Source of the DNA: Streptomyces luteolus
Lineage (GTDB): Bacteria > Actinomycetota > Actinomycetes > Streptomycetales > Streptomycetaceae
Assembly (NCBI RefSeq): GCF_029968015.1
Contig: NZ_JASCIS010000002.1
Span: 124,001-188,000 of the forward strand
Length of the DNA stretch: 64,000 nt
Direction: 5' to 3'
Shown here one piece after another: positions 41,770 through 50,415 of the stretch; position 1 is the first letter of the stretch; each line of letters opens with the position of its first letter. The position numbers and the translations under genes are program-made. Under the pieces are notes generated by a model, which did not search any database, was not told where the DNA came from, and was given only the letters and a program-made list of their open reading frames with translations.

Positions 41770-43581
41770 TCAAGAGCTCGGGTGCACCACCCTGGCCGAG
41801 CCCCCGCCCCTTCGCACCTTTTCCGCCGCCGCGAGCCAGCGCCCGTCGGGCAGCCGCTGCACTCCGGTGGCCGCGCCGATCTCCGGGTTCTCCTTGAAGG
41901 CGTGCCCGAGCGACTCCAGCTTCTTCCTCAACTCGCTGTCGTACAGGCCCGGTTCGAGCTCGGTGGCGGCGGCGTTGCGCTGGCTGGCGCGCGGTGCGGC
42001 GATCGCGTCGACGAGCGGCAGGCCCCGGTCGACCACTCCGGTGAGGGTCTGCAGGACGGTGGTGATGATGGTCGCGCCGCCCGGCGAGCCGAGCGCGAGC
42101 ACCGGACGGCCGTCCTTCAGGACGATCGTCGGCGACATCGACGAGCGCGGCCGCTTGCTCGGCCCCGGCAGGTTCGGGTCGTGCACCTCCGGGCTCGCCG
42201 GGGCGAAGGAGAAGTCGGTCAGCTCGTTGTTGAGCAGGAAGCCGCGCCCCGGCACGGTGATGCCGCTGCCGCCGGTGGACTCGATGGTCAGGGTGTACGC
42301 GACGACGTTGCCCCACTTGTCGGAGGCCGTCAGATGCGTGGTGTTCTCGCCCTCGTACGTGGTCGGCGCTGCCTTGTCGCCGGTGCCGCACGGCTTCGGG
42401 TCCCGCGGGTCGCCGGGCGCGAGCGGGCTGGTGAGCGCCTTGTCGTCGCGGATCAGGCACTCCCGGGAGTCCGCGAACCGCTGGCTGAGCAGCTCCTTCG
42501 TGGGGACGTCCTCGAACGCCGGGTCGCCCACCCAGCGCCCGCGGTCCGCGAAGGCGATCCGGCTGGCCTCGATGTACCGGTGCAGGTAGTTCTCCTGACT
42601 GGCCTTCGAGAGGTCGGTGCGCTCCAGGATGTTCAGGGCCTCGCCGACGGTCGTGCCGCCGGACGACGAGGGCGCCATCGAGTAGAGGTCGAGGCCGCGG
42701 TACTCGGACCGGCTCGGCGCCTGCCGCTTCACCGCGTATCCGGCGAGGTCCGCCGCCGTCAGGTCACCGGAGCGGGCCTCGCGCCCGGAGTCCGGGTCGA
42801 CCGGCGGCTTGTTGACGGTCCGTACGACCTCCTTGGCGAGCTTGCCGTGGTAGATGGCGCCGCTGCCCTTGCGGCCCAACTCGGCGTACGTACGCGCCAG
42901 GTCGGGGTTCTTGAAGACCGAGCCGACGGCCGGGAGCTCACCGCCGGGCAGGAACAGCTCGGCGGAGGCGGGGAAGTCGGCGAAGCGCTCCTCGTTGGCG
43001 GCGGTCTGCGCGCGGAACGTGTCGTCCACGACGAAGCCCTGGGCCGCCAACCGCTGGGCGGGCTTGAGGAGTTGGCGCAGCGAGCGGCTGCCCCAGGCGT
43101 CGAGCGCAGCGTCCCAGGTGGCGGGCGTGCCCGGCGTACCCACACTGAGGCCGCTGGTCTTCGCGGCGTCGAAGGGCAGCGGCTTGCCGTCCTCCAGGAA
43201 CAGCTCGCTGTCCGCACTGGCCGGGGCCGTCTCCCGGCCGTCGACCGTGTGCACCTTGCCGGACTTCGCGTCGTAGTAGACGAAGTACCCGCCGCCGCCG
43301 ATGCCCGCCGAGTACGGCTCGGTCACACCGAGCGCCGCGGCCGTGGCGACGGCCGCGTCCACCGCGTTGCCGCCCTTGCGCAGCACCTCGATGCCCGCGG
43401 CGGAGGCGTCCGGGTCGACGCTGGACACGGCCCCGCCGTACCCGACCGCGACCGGCGACTTCGGCGGCGGTGTCGCGGCACCCGGGGCCGCGGTCGACGA
43501 AGGCGGCGCAGCCGCCCCCACCGCCACCAAAGCACCCGAAACGGCGAGCAGCGACAGAATCCGCGCAACTGGACGACGCAT
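41770..43581 (-). CDS. ggt: Secreted gamma-glutamyltranspeptidase
   Basis: 603-aa Ntn-hydrolase precursor with signal peptide (ILSLLAVSGALVAVGAAAPP). GGYFVYYDAKSGKVHTVDGR and ETAPASADSELF give the substrate-binding Arg; autoprocessing occurs before the Thr in YEGENTTHLTASDKWGNVVA; SMSPTIVLKDGRPVLALGSP and GGATIITTVLQTL follow. This is the complete canonical set, so glutathione or other gamma-glutamyl compounds are the expected substrates. GGAGG precedes ATG 43581 by 6 nt. Confidence 0.96.
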   Translation of the reverse strand: MRRPVARILSLLAVSGALVAVGAAAPPSSTAAPGAATPPPKSPVAVGYGGAVSSVDPDASAAGIEVLRKGGNAVDAAVATAAALGVTEPYSAGIGGGGYFVYYDAKSGKVHTVDGRETAPASADSELFLEDGKPLPFDAAKTSGLSVGTPGTPATWDAALDAWGSRSLRQLLKPAQRLAAQGFVVDDTFRAQTAANEERFADFPASAELFLPGGELPAVGSVFKNPDLARTYAELGRKGSGAIYHGKLAKEVVRTVNKPPVDPDSGREARSGDLTAADLAGYAVKRQAPSRSEYRGLDLYSMAPSSSGGTTVGEALNILERTDLSKASQENYLHRYIEASRIAFADRGRWVGDPAFEDVPTKELLSQRFADSRECLIRDDKALTSPLAPGDPRDPKPCGTGDKAAPTTYEGENTTHLTASDKWGNVVAYTLTIESTGGSGITVPGRGFLLNNELTDFSFAPASPEVHDPNLPGPSKRPRSSMSPTIVLKDGRPVLALGSPGGATIITTVLQTLTGVVDRGLPLVDAIAAPRASQRNAAATELEPGLYDSELRKKLESLGHAFKENPEIGAATGVQRLPDGRWLAAAEKVRRGGGSARVVHPSS

Positions 43582-43709
43582 CCGTACCTCCGGTCAACGA
43601 CTGTCCGCGCAGCGTAACTTCACGCCGCGAACACGTCAGGACCCCCTCGAACACCGGGTGTGCCGTGGGCTGGACAGGAGTTCGACGGCAGGGGCTAGAG
43701 TTCCCGCCC

Positions 43710-44465
43710 ATGAGTGAAGACCTTGTGCACGTCGTCCTGGGCGCGTTCGCGGCGGCGATCCTCCTGTGCCTCGGCTGGTTCGCCCGTACGCACCTGTGGA
43801 AGCGGGGGCTCCGGCGGAAGCAGGCCTTCTTCGGGCTGCCCGACAACGCGGAGACCCTCCTTGTCGTGAACCGTGACGCGGCGGGCCCGGAACTCACCGT
43901 GTCGCGCACGGACATGTTCTCGCTGCTCGAACTCTCCGCCCTGATCAAGGAGTGCGGCGCGCACGCCCAGGTGATCGCGCACGACACGGCTCAGCAGGGC
44001 TTCGGCGAGCGCACGGAGTTCTGCGTGGGCGGCCCCGCGTCCAACCGCCGCATGGCCGCGCATCTGCACGCGATGCTTCCGGGCATACGGGTCAACTCCG
44101 AGCCGGAGCCGGGCCCGGACCGGGGTGCGTTCCAGATCGGCAGCGAGCGGTACCGGATGGAGCCCGGCCGCGCCGAGTACGTCGTACTCGCCCGCCTCAC
44201 CGCGGGCCAGGGCGGGCAGGCGCGGCCGGTGTTCCTCTTCTGCGGCCAGCGGGCGATCACGCACCAGGCGGCGACCCGCTATCTGGCCCGCCACCACGAG
44301 CGCCTGTCCCGCAAGCACGGCACGAACTCCTTCGTCCTGCTCCTGAAGGTCGTCAACTCCCAGGCGTACGGCCCCGACGTGGTCGAGCTGGTCTCGGACG
44401 TGACGAAGGCCGCCCAGGCCCCGGCACCGGCGGTACGGAACTCCCACCGGGCGCCGAAGGACTGA
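43710..44465 (+). CDS. Membrane-anchored hypothetical protein
   Basis: 251 aa. One N-terminal membrane segment (VLGAFAAAILLCLGWFA) then a soluble domain that includes LLVVNRDAAGPELTVSRTDM, FSLLELSALIKECGAHAQVI and VFLFCGQRAITHQAATRYLA. I do not recognise the domain. TAGAGT (43696-43701) is 8 nt before ATG 43710 with no Shine-Dalgarno, suggesting a leaderless mRNA. It lies upstream of the small double-glycine-like peptide but is separated by 231 bp. Confidence 0.7.
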   Translation: MSEDLVHVVLGAFAAAILLCLGWFARTHLWKRGLRRKQAFFGLPDNAETLLVVNRDAAGPELTVSRTDMFSLLELSALIKECGAHAQVIAHDTAQQGFGERTEFCVGGPASNRRMAAHLHAMLPGIRVNSEPEPGPDRGAFQIGSERYRMEPGRAEYVVLARLTAGQGGQARPVFLFCGQRAITHQAATRYLARHHERLSRKHGTNSFVLLLKVVNSQAYGPDVVELVSDVTKAAQAPAPAVRNSHRAPKD

Positions 44466-44611
44466 GCGGGCGCCGGTGCCGACGGCTCGCCGGATGTCCT
44501 GACTTGCCCTCACAACACCGCAATCCACGGACACTTGATGATCTTGCGGTACGCCGCATCAACCGCATACCGGCACAGTTGGCGCGACCTCGGTGAACCA
44601 CCCCGCGCAGG

Positions 44612-44644
44612 TGTGACACGGAGCCGTCCGGGTGCGCTGTCACA
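44612..44644. promoter_or_regulatory. Inverted repeat upstream of the small peptide gene
   Basis: TGTGACA (44612-44618) and TGTCACA (44638-44644) are inverted and 19 bp apart, 53 bp before the peptide start codon. They could be two half-sites or a hairpin in the leader. I see no convincing promoter hexamers in 44466-44696. Confidence 0.35.
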
Positions 44645-44696
44645 AGTGAGTTCGGCCGACTCACGCACCGTTTCGCCAACGAAGGAAGCGTTCCTC

Positions 44697-44906
44697 ATGA
44701 ACAACAACGCCCAGATCGAGACCCGCGAGATCGCCGACGACGCCCTGGACGCCGTGGCCGGCGGGACCGCCGCCCTGGCGCTGCACGGCGACCCGAGCGG
44801 AGTCCACGGATTCGGCGGCGTCGAGCTGGCCGGCCACGGCGTCGTCGCGGAGGGTGGCGCGTCCCTGCAGCACGGGACGGCGAACCTCCACGTCGGCACC
44901 GTCTGA
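44697..44906 (+). CDS. Small peptide with double-glycine leader-like motif
   Basis: 69 aa. Residues 1-23 read like a ribosomal-peptide leader: EIADDALDAVAGG resembles the ELxDxxLDxVxGG leaders that are cut after the double glycine. The remaining about 46 residues are Gly/His/Ala/Val-rich with four His-Gly pairs and no Cys, Trp or Tyr, so lanthionine or aryl cross-links are not possible; Ser and Thr are few. GAAGGAAG precedes ATG 44697. A very stable 17-bp terminator follows. No LanM, C39 peptidase transporter or radical-SAM gene is in view. An orphan precursor or a structural small protein are both possible. Confidence 0.7.
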   Translation: MNNNAQIETREIADDALDAVAGGTAALALHGDPSGVHGFGGVELAGHGVVAEGGASLQHGTANLHVGTV

Positions 44907-44937
44907 TCGGAGTGAACGGCTGAGTCCGTTCTGATCC

Positions 44938-44978
44938 GGCAGCTCCCTCGGCCGTGCCGTGCGGCCGAGGGAGCTGCC
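44938..44978 (+). terminator. 17-bp perfect-stem terminator after the small peptide
   Basis: GGCAGCTCCCTCGGCCG (44938-44954) pairs with CGGCCGAGGGAGCTGCC (44962-44978) around a 7-nt loop. It starts 32 nt after the stop codon. No T tract follows. It also stands between this gene and the 3' end of the convergent P450 gene, so it may serve both. Confidence 0.8.
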
Positions 44979-45051
44979 GTCGCTGCGGGCGTCCGCCGGG
45001 GCGCCCGACAGCCGCTCCGTTCACGGGGCTCAGCCGATCCGTTCACAGGAC

Positions 45052-46329
45052 TCAGCCGATCCGCACCGGCAACTCCTTGATCCCGTTGATGAAGTTCGAC
45101 ACCAGCCGACGCGGCCGCCCCGCAGGGGCAAGGACCGGAAAGTGCCGCAACACCTCCTCGTACAACACCCCCAACTGCAACCGCGCGAAGTGCGCGCCGA
45201 GGCAGACGTGCGGTCCGTCCCCGAAGGACACGTGCGGGTTGGGCGTGCGGCCGAGGTCCAGGCGGTACGGGTCGGGGAACACCCGCTCGTCGTGGTTGGC
45301 GGAGGCGTGCAGGACGACCACCTTGTCGCCCGCCCGCATTGGCCGCCCGGCGATCTCCGTGTCGTGCACGGCGGTGCGCCGGAAGGTGAGGACCGGCGGG
45401 TGCATCCGCAGCAACTCCTCGATGGCTGGGGCGAGTTCGACCTCTCCGGCCCGCAGCCGCGCCTGCTCATCCGGATGTTCGGCGAGCGCGAGCAGGCCGC
45501 CCGGCGCGGCGCTGCGCACGGTGTCGTTGCCCGCGACGGTGAGCAGGAAGAAGAACATCTCCAGCTCGGGCGCGGTGAGCCGCACATCGCCGTCGGTGGC
45601 GTGCGCGAGCGCGGTCATCACGTCGTCACTGGGGTGGCGGCGCTTGTACGAGGCGAGCCGCTGCGCGTAGTCGAACATCTCCCGGAGCATCGCGGGTGAG
45701 CGCGGGTTGACCGGCCGCCCGTCCGGCCCGCGCACCAGGGCCTCGGCCTCGTCCCGGTCCTGGTAGCCGATGACGCGCTCGGTCCACTCCAGGAGCAGCC
45801 CGCGGTCGCCCTTGGGCACGCCGAGCAGGTCGGCGAGGTTGAGCAGCGCGTAGTCGTCCGTGACGGCCGCCACGAGATCGACCACGTCACCGAACTCCCG
45901 CGCGGCACCACAGAGTTGACGGGCCCGCTCGCGCACCTTCGCCTCGAACCGCTCGACCCTCCCCCGCGTGAACGCCCTGCCGACGAGCCGTCGCAGCCGG
46001 ACCTGGTGCGGCGGGTCCTGGTTGAGCATCATGCGGCGGATGAACGGCAGGTCGTCGGGGTCGGGGTCGCGGATCTGGGTAGCGCCGAGGTGCGAGGAGA
46101 ACGTGCCGTGCTCCTTGAGGACCCGGACCACGTCGGCGTGGCGCGACACCGCCCAGAAGCCGGGTCCTGCGGGCCAGCCGAGCACCTCGTACTCCTCCTG
46201 CCAGGCCACTGGGTGGTGGGCGCGCAGTTCGCGGTAGGCCTCGTGCGGGATGCCGTCGCGCAGCAGCCTGGGGTCGAAGACGTCGGGGACGCCACGGGGT
46301 ACGGCGGCCGGCCGCGAGGAGGTCGTCAC
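45052..46329 (-). CDS. Cytochrome P450
   Basis: 425-aa monooxygenase. Haem-binding FGDGPHVCLGAHFARLQLGV carries the cysteine ligand; the K-helix Glu-x-x-Arg is in EELLRMHPPV; the I-helix reads FLLTVAGNDTVRSAAPGG, with Asn in place of the more common acidic or alcohol residue before Asp-Thr. SFGDGPHVCLGAHFARLQ and MLNQDPPHQVRLRRLVGRAF resemble the CYP124/125-type group acting on lipids and steroids. GTG 46329 overlaps the TGA of the upstream hydrolase, so the two are co-expressed. The substrate is not known. Confidence 0.94.
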   Translation of the reverse strand: MTTSSRPAAVPRGVPDVFDPRLLRDGIPHEAYRELRAHHPVAWQEEYEVLGWPAGPGFWAVSRHADVVRVLKEHGTFSSHLGATQIRDPDPDDLPFIRRMMLNQDPPHQVRLRRLVGRAFTRGRVERFEAKVRERARQLCGAAREFGDVVDLVAAVTDDYALLNLADLLGVPKGDRGLLLEWTERVIGYQDRDEAEALVRGPDGRPVNPRSPAMLREMFDYAQRLASYKRRHPSDDVMTALAHATDGDVRLTAPELEMFFFLLTVAGNDTVRSAAPGGLLALAEHPDEQARLRAGEVELAPAIEELLRMHPPVLTFRRTAVHDTEIAGRPMRAGDKVVVLHASANHDERVFPDPYRLDLGRTPNPHVSFGDGPHVCLGAHFARLQLGVLYEEVLRHFPVLAPAGRPRRLVSNFINGIKELPVRIG

Positions 46330-47096
46330 AGCCGCTCCGCACGCAGGAAGTCCTCGACGACGCGGACGAGTTCGAGGGGGGTCTCGTCCATCGCGTAGTG
46401 CCCGGCGGCGGCCAGCTCGGCGAGTTCGGCCCGTACGAAGCAGCGCCCCCAGGTCCGCCGGGTCAGCTCCGCGCCGAGCGCCGGGTCGAGGGCGCCGACG
46501 ACGGCGAGGGCGGGCACGGTGCTGCCCTCGATCTCGGTGTGGAAGTCGTCGCGCGCCCAGGAGTCGAGCCAGGCGCGGAACGCCTTGGGGTCGCTGCACT
46601 CGAAGGAGCGGCCCACCATGCGGTCGAGCCAGGCGGCGGGCCGGTTGCCGCCGGTGGTGATGTCGAGGATGGCCCGGCGGCTCTCCGCGAGCTCGGCGGC
46701 GGATGTGAACAGCTCCCACTGCTCGGGCGGCATCGCGAGCCCGGCCGCGGGCACCGGCGACACCCCGACGATCCGCCGCACCCGTTCGGGCACGGCCGCC
46801 ACGACGCGCTGCGCGACCGAGCCGCCCATCGAGTGCCCGATCAGCGAGAAGCGGTCCCAGCCGAGCCGGTCGGCGAGCGCCACCAGGTCGACGGCGCCCT
46901 CCTGCGTGGTGTACGCCCCGGCCTCCCCGCGCGCCTCGCCGTATCCGCGCAGGTCCACGAGGGCGTAGGTGAACGACTCCAGGTCGAGGTCGGCGCTGAC
47001 GGCCGCGTAGGCGCTGCGGTCGGCGAACCAGCCGTGCACGGCGAAGACCTTGTGCGGTCCTGATCCGAGCAGGGTGTGGGGCAACGGGAAAGCCAC
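46326..47096 (-). CDS. Alpha/beta hydrolase
   Basis: 256-aa serine hydrolase. The oxyanion segment VFAVHGWFADRSAY, nucleophile elbow SLIGHSMGGSVAQRV, acid region ALAVVGALDPALG and histidine in AAGHYAMDETP are all present. GTG 47096 follows GGAG. It is coupled to the cytochrome P450 by a GTGA overlap, so it probably acts on the same metabolite, for example as an esterase before or after hydroxylation. Confidence 0.92.
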   Translation of the reverse strand: MAFPLPHTLLGSGPHKVFAVHGWFADRSAYAAVSADLDLESFTYALVDLRGYGEARGEAGAYTTQEGAVDLVALADRLGWDRFSLIGHSMGGSVAQRVVAAVPERVRRIVGVSPVPAAGLAMPPEQWELFTSAAELAESRRAILDITTGGNRPAAWLDRMVGRSFECSDPKAFRAWLDSWARDDFHTEIEGSTVPALAVVGALDPALGAELTRRTWGRCFVRAELAELAAAGHYAMDETPLELVRVVEDFLRAERL

Positions 47097-47236
47097 GGGT
47101 GACTCCGTTCGCGGTGCGGGCGTTCGGGCTCCCCAAAGGTGGCCCCAACTCCCGGCCCCGGCAAGGGCGCAGAGTGGTCACACCCGCGGCACACCGGAAG
47201 CGGCCTGCGCCCGCCCTGCGCCCCCGGCCGGGCCCT

Positions 47237-47300
47237 CCCGTGTCCCGGGGCAGCCGTTCCCGGAGCCGCCGCGTCCCGGGGCGGCCGCTCCCGGAGTCCG
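47237..47300. repeat. Two imperfect GTCCCGGGGC repeats upstream of the L,D-transpeptidase
   Basis: GTCCCGGGGCAGCCGTTCCC GGAG and GTCCCGGGGCGGCCGCTCCC GGAG are direct copies about 33 bp apart. They are in the 316-bp gap 47097-47412. Apart from this the gap shows no gene or clear promoter; the downstream part is AT-poor. Confidence 0.55.
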
Positions 47301-47412
47301 GTGCAATCCATGTCACACCGTTTCCGGCGATTTTTCCGTACCGCCCCGGCAACCTCGGCGCCCGCCGCCCACTCCTCCCCCGTGAACCGAGAGCAGCACT
47401 GGAGGTCTCACC

Positions 47413-48627
47413 TTGAGCCGTACACGCCCGACCCGAATACGTCACATCTCGCCGCCCCACGGCACGGTGTACGCCGTGGGCGCCGCGTGCCTCGCGCTGG
47501 CGCTGACGGGCTGCGCGGGCGGCACCGCGAACGGCAGCGCCGACCTGGGCGCGGACAAGGACGCGGAGGTCTCCGTGAACCTGCGCGGCGACAACGCGAA
47601 GGCCGGCGAGCGCGTCCAGGTAAAGCTGACCGAGGGACGCCTGAAGGACGTCTCGGTCGGCGACGACGAGGGCGGCGAACTCGCGGGCCGGATCTCGAAG
47701 GACGGCCGCACCTGGACCTCGGACCGCGTGGCCTCGCCCGGCACGAAGTACGAGGTGAAGGCCCAGGACGACCGCGGCCGCACCGCCGAGCGGAAGTTCA
47801 CCACGGAGGCGGCGGGCCGGGTGAACAAGCTGACCCTCGCGCCCGGCAACAAGACCACGGTGGGCGTGGCCCAGCCGCTGTCGATCGTGTTCGACAACCC
47901 GGTGAAGAACAAGAAGGACGTGGAGAAGCACCTCAAGGTCACCACCTCGAACTCGACCCAGGGATCCTGGGGCTGGATCACCGACTACTCCGGCAAGGAC
48001 CGGATCGACTGGCGCCCCAAGGAGTACTGGAAGCCGGGCACGAAGGTGAAACTCGACGCGGACCTGAACGGCGTGAACTCCGGCGAGGGCGGCGGCTGGT
48101 TCGTACGCGACTACGACACGTCGTTCACCGTCGGCAAGGACCAGCAGGTCGACGTGGACCTGGACAGCAAGCGCCTGACCCTGCTGCGGAACGGCGAGGC
48201 GGTCCGTACGGTCCCGATGTCGGCCGGAACGCCGGGCAGCCAGAAGGCGTCCTGGGGCGGCGTGAACGTCCTGATGTCGAAGGAGGGCACGATCCGGATG
48301 AACTCGGAGACGGTCGGCCTGGGCGCCTCCTACGACAAGATGGTCGACTACTCGATGCGGCTGACCTGGTCGGGCATGTACGCGCACGCCGCGCCGTGGA
48401 ACGCCGCGTACTTCGGCAACACCAACCACAGCTCGGGCTGCGTCGGCATGAGCGACGGCGACGCGGGCTGGCTGTACGACGCGGTGCAGGTGGGCGACCC
48501 GTTCGTGACGAAGGGCTCGGGCCACAAGGGCGACGCGGACGTGGGCAACGGCTACGGGCTGTGGAACCTGAGCTGGGACGCGTGGCAGGCCAAGAGCGCG
48601 CTGCGGGGCGGAGGTTCGGCCGGCTGA
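47413..48627 (+). CDS. L,D-transpeptidase lipoprotein
   Basis: 404-aa cell-wall cross-linking enzyme. The lipobox LALTGCAGG near residue 34 predicts a lipoprotein. Two immunoglobulin-like domains follow (about residues 50-240), then the YkuD catalytic domain with HSSGCVGMSDGDAGWLYD, giving the His-Ser-Gly-Cys nucleophile motif. It forms 3-3 meso-DAP cross-links in peptidoglycan. TTG 47413 is the start, with GGAGG (47401-47405) 7 nt upstream. Confidence 0.95.
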   Translation: MSRTRPTRIRHISPPHGTVYAVGAACLALALTGCAGGTANGSADLGADKDAEVSVNLRGDNAKAGERVQVKLTEGRLKDVSVGDDEGGELAGRISKDGRTWTSDRVASPGTKYEVKAQDDRGRTAERKFTTEAAGRVNKLTLAPGNKTTVGVAQPLSIVFDNPVKNKKDVEKHLKVTTSNSTQGSWGWITDYSGKDRIDWRPKEYWKPGTKVKLDADLNGVNSGEGGGWFVRDYDTSFTVGKDQQVDVDLDSKRLTLLRNGEAVRTVPMSAGTPGSQKASWGGVNVLMSKEGTIRMNSETVGLGASYDKMVDYSMRLTWSGMYAHAAPWNAAYFGNTNHSSGCVGMSDGDAGWLYDAVQVGDPFVTKGSGHKGDADVGNGYGLWNLSWDAWQAKSALRGGGSAG

Positions 48628-48664
48628 TCCCGACGCGTCACCGGCTGACCGTGACGCGGTAATC

Positions 48665-48715
48665 GTTACGCGCGCGTAACTTACCGACGGGTTACCTCGG
48701 GTAAACCCCCAAGGT
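48665..48715. promoter_or_regulatory. Cluster of GTTAC inverted repeats before the S15-type hydrolase
   Basis: GTTACGCGCGCGTAAC (48665-48680) is a perfect 16-bp palindrome. It is followed by a GGGTTACC-TCGG-GTAAACCC imperfect inverted repeat and a further GGTTACC at 48713-48719. Six GTTAC/GTAAC-like words occur in about 60 bp, 40-90 bp before the start of the secreted hydrolase. It looks like a multi-site operator; the cognate regulator is not in view. Confidence 0.5.
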
Positions 48716-48756
48716 TACCGTCGGGTCACTTTGCATCCGGCCGTGAGGAGTGACCC

Positions 48757-50370
48757 GTGGTACCCGTGGGAGAACCGCGCCGCAAGGCGTTCCGCAGCAC
48801 CGCCGCAGGCACACTCTCGGCGGCCCTCGTCGCGGGCGCGGCGTTCGGCCTCGCCCCGGCGGCCCAGGCGGCACCCGCCCCGGCGGCCGCCGCCGACTCC
48901 GCGGGGCCCCGCTTCGTCGACATCGAGGGCGACGGCGGGACGGTCCTGAAGGCCAACGTCTTCACCCCGTCCGGCGCGAAGCCCGGCGCCCGCTACCCCG
49001 CGATCGTGCTGCCCACGAGTTGGGCCATGCCGCAGATCGAGTACGTCGCCCAGGCCAAGAAGCTCGCCGACTCCGGCTACGTCGTGGTCGGTTACAACTC
49101 GCGCGGCTTCTGGCAGTCCGGCGGCGAGATCGAGACCGCGGGCCCCGAGGACATCGCCGACGCCCGCAAGGTCGTCGACTGGACCCTCGCCCACACCCCG
49201 GCCGACCCGGACCGCCTCGGCATGGCCGGCGTCTCCTACGGCGCGGGCATCAGCCTCCTCGCCGCCGCCCACGACCCGCGCGTCAAGGCGGTCGCGGCGC
49301 TCAGCGGCTGGGCCGACCTGATCGACTCGATCTACTCCGGCCGCACCCAGCACAAGCAGGCCGCGGGGCTGCTCGGCGGCGCGGGCGCGCTCACCGGCCG
49401 CCCGAGCCCCGAACTCAAGCAGACCCTCAAGGACTTCCTCGCCTCCAACCTCGACCAGGAGGACGAGATGATCGCGTGGGGCGCGAAGCGCTCCCCCGCG
49501 ACCTACGTCGACGCCCTGAACAAGAACGACACCGCCGTCCTGCTCGGCAACGCCTGGGGCGACTCCCTCTTCCCGCCCAACCAGTACGCCGACTTCTACG
49601 AGAAGCTCACCGGCCCCAAGCGTCTGGAGTTCCGCCCCGGCGACCACGCCACGGCCGAGGCGACGGGCCTGCTCGGCCTGCCCAACGACGTGTGGAGCAA
49701 CTCCCAGCGCTGGTTCGACCGTTACCTCAAGGGCGAGCGCAACGGCATCGACCAGGAACTCCCGGTCCAGCTCAAGTCCCGTACGGGCAGCGGGGACGAG
49801 GGCTACGAGGGATACGCGGACTGGAAGTCCGTCGGCGCGAAGAGCGCCAGGATCGCGCTCGACGGCACCCGCACCGTGCGCGCCAACGCCGACTCGGGCG
49901 CCAACGGCGGCATCGTCATGCTGACCGGCCTGCTCGACCAGTTCGCGAAGATCCCGCCGATGGCGTCGATCCCGCTGCTCCCCCGGTCCCGCGCGGCGGT
50001 CTGGCAGTCCGAGCGGTACGCGACCGACAAGCAGGTGCGCGGCACCGCGAAGGTGCACACCACGGTCACCAGCAACAAGTCGAGCGGCACCCTCGTCGCG
50101 TACCTGTACGACGTGGGGCCGCTCGGCCTCGGCAAGCTGGTGAGTCACGCACCCCTCACCTTCCACGACAAGGCGCCCGGCAAGCCGTTCGGCGTGGACC
50201 TGGAGCTGTTCTCCACCGCCTACGACGTACCTGCCGGGCATCGCCTCGCCGTGGTCGTCGACACGGTCGACCCGCTCTACATCGAGCACAACCCGACCGG
50301 CGCGCAGCTGACCTTCTCCTCCCCCGCGGCCGACCCGTCTCACGTGTCGGTCCCGCTGCGCGAGCAGTGA
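48757..50370 (+). CDS. Secreted alpha/beta hydrolase of the S15/CocE type
   Basis: 537 aa with an N-terminal signal peptide (AAGTLSAALVAGAAFGLAPA, cleavage near AQA). Nucleophile elbow MAGVSYGAGISLLAAAHDP, oxyanion/Trp region VLPTSWAMPQIEY, GNAWGDSLFP with the acid, and RPGDHATAEA with the probable histidine. The C-terminal beta-sandwich is that of X-Pro dipeptidyl-peptidase/CocE enzymes, and the ending AVVVDTVDPLYIEHNPTGAQ fits. GTG 48757 follows GAGGAG. Substrate could be a peptide or an acyl ester. Confidence 0.88.
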   Translation: MVPVGEPRRKAFRSTAAGTLSAALVAGAAFGLAPAAQAAPAPAAAADSAGPRFVDIEGDGGTVLKANVFTPSGAKPGARYPAIVLPTSWAMPQIEYVAQAKKLADSGYVVVGYNSRGFWQSGGEIETAGPEDIADARKVVDWTLAHTPADPDRLGMAGVSYGAGISLLAAAHDPRVKAVAALSGWADLIDSIYSGRTQHKQAAGLLGGAGALTGRPSPELKQTLKDFLASNLDQEDEMIAWGAKRSPATYVDALNKNDTAVLLGNAWGDSLFPPNQYADFYEKLTGPKRLEFRPGDHATAEATGLLGLPNDVWSNSQRWFDRYLKGERNGIDQELPVQLKSRTGSGDEGYEGYADWKSVGAKSARIALDGTRTVRANADSGANGGIVMLTGLLDQFAKIPPMASIPLLPRSRAAVWQSERYATDKQVRGTAKVHTTVTSNKSSGTLVAYLYDVGPLGLGKLVSHAPLTFHDKAPGKPFGVDLELFSTAYDVPAGHRLAVVVDTVDPLYIEHNPTGAQLTFSSPAADPSHVSVPLREQ

Positions 50371-50415
50371 TCTCCGGCTGCTGCCGGGCGGGCTCAGGCT
50401 CCCGTGCCCCAAGAG

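Noticed and set aside
44612..44644. Crp-type binding site TGTGA...TCACA
   Set aside because: The half-sites are 19 bp apart instead of 6, so it does not fit a Crp site; kept only as a generic inverted repeat.
45052..48525. Very long minus-strand open frame of more than 1100 codons
   Set aside because: Only its last 425 codons (the P450) have protein-like composition; the rest is Arg/Gly/His-rich shadow of the hydrolase and L,D-transpeptidase genes, a common artefact of high-GC DNA.
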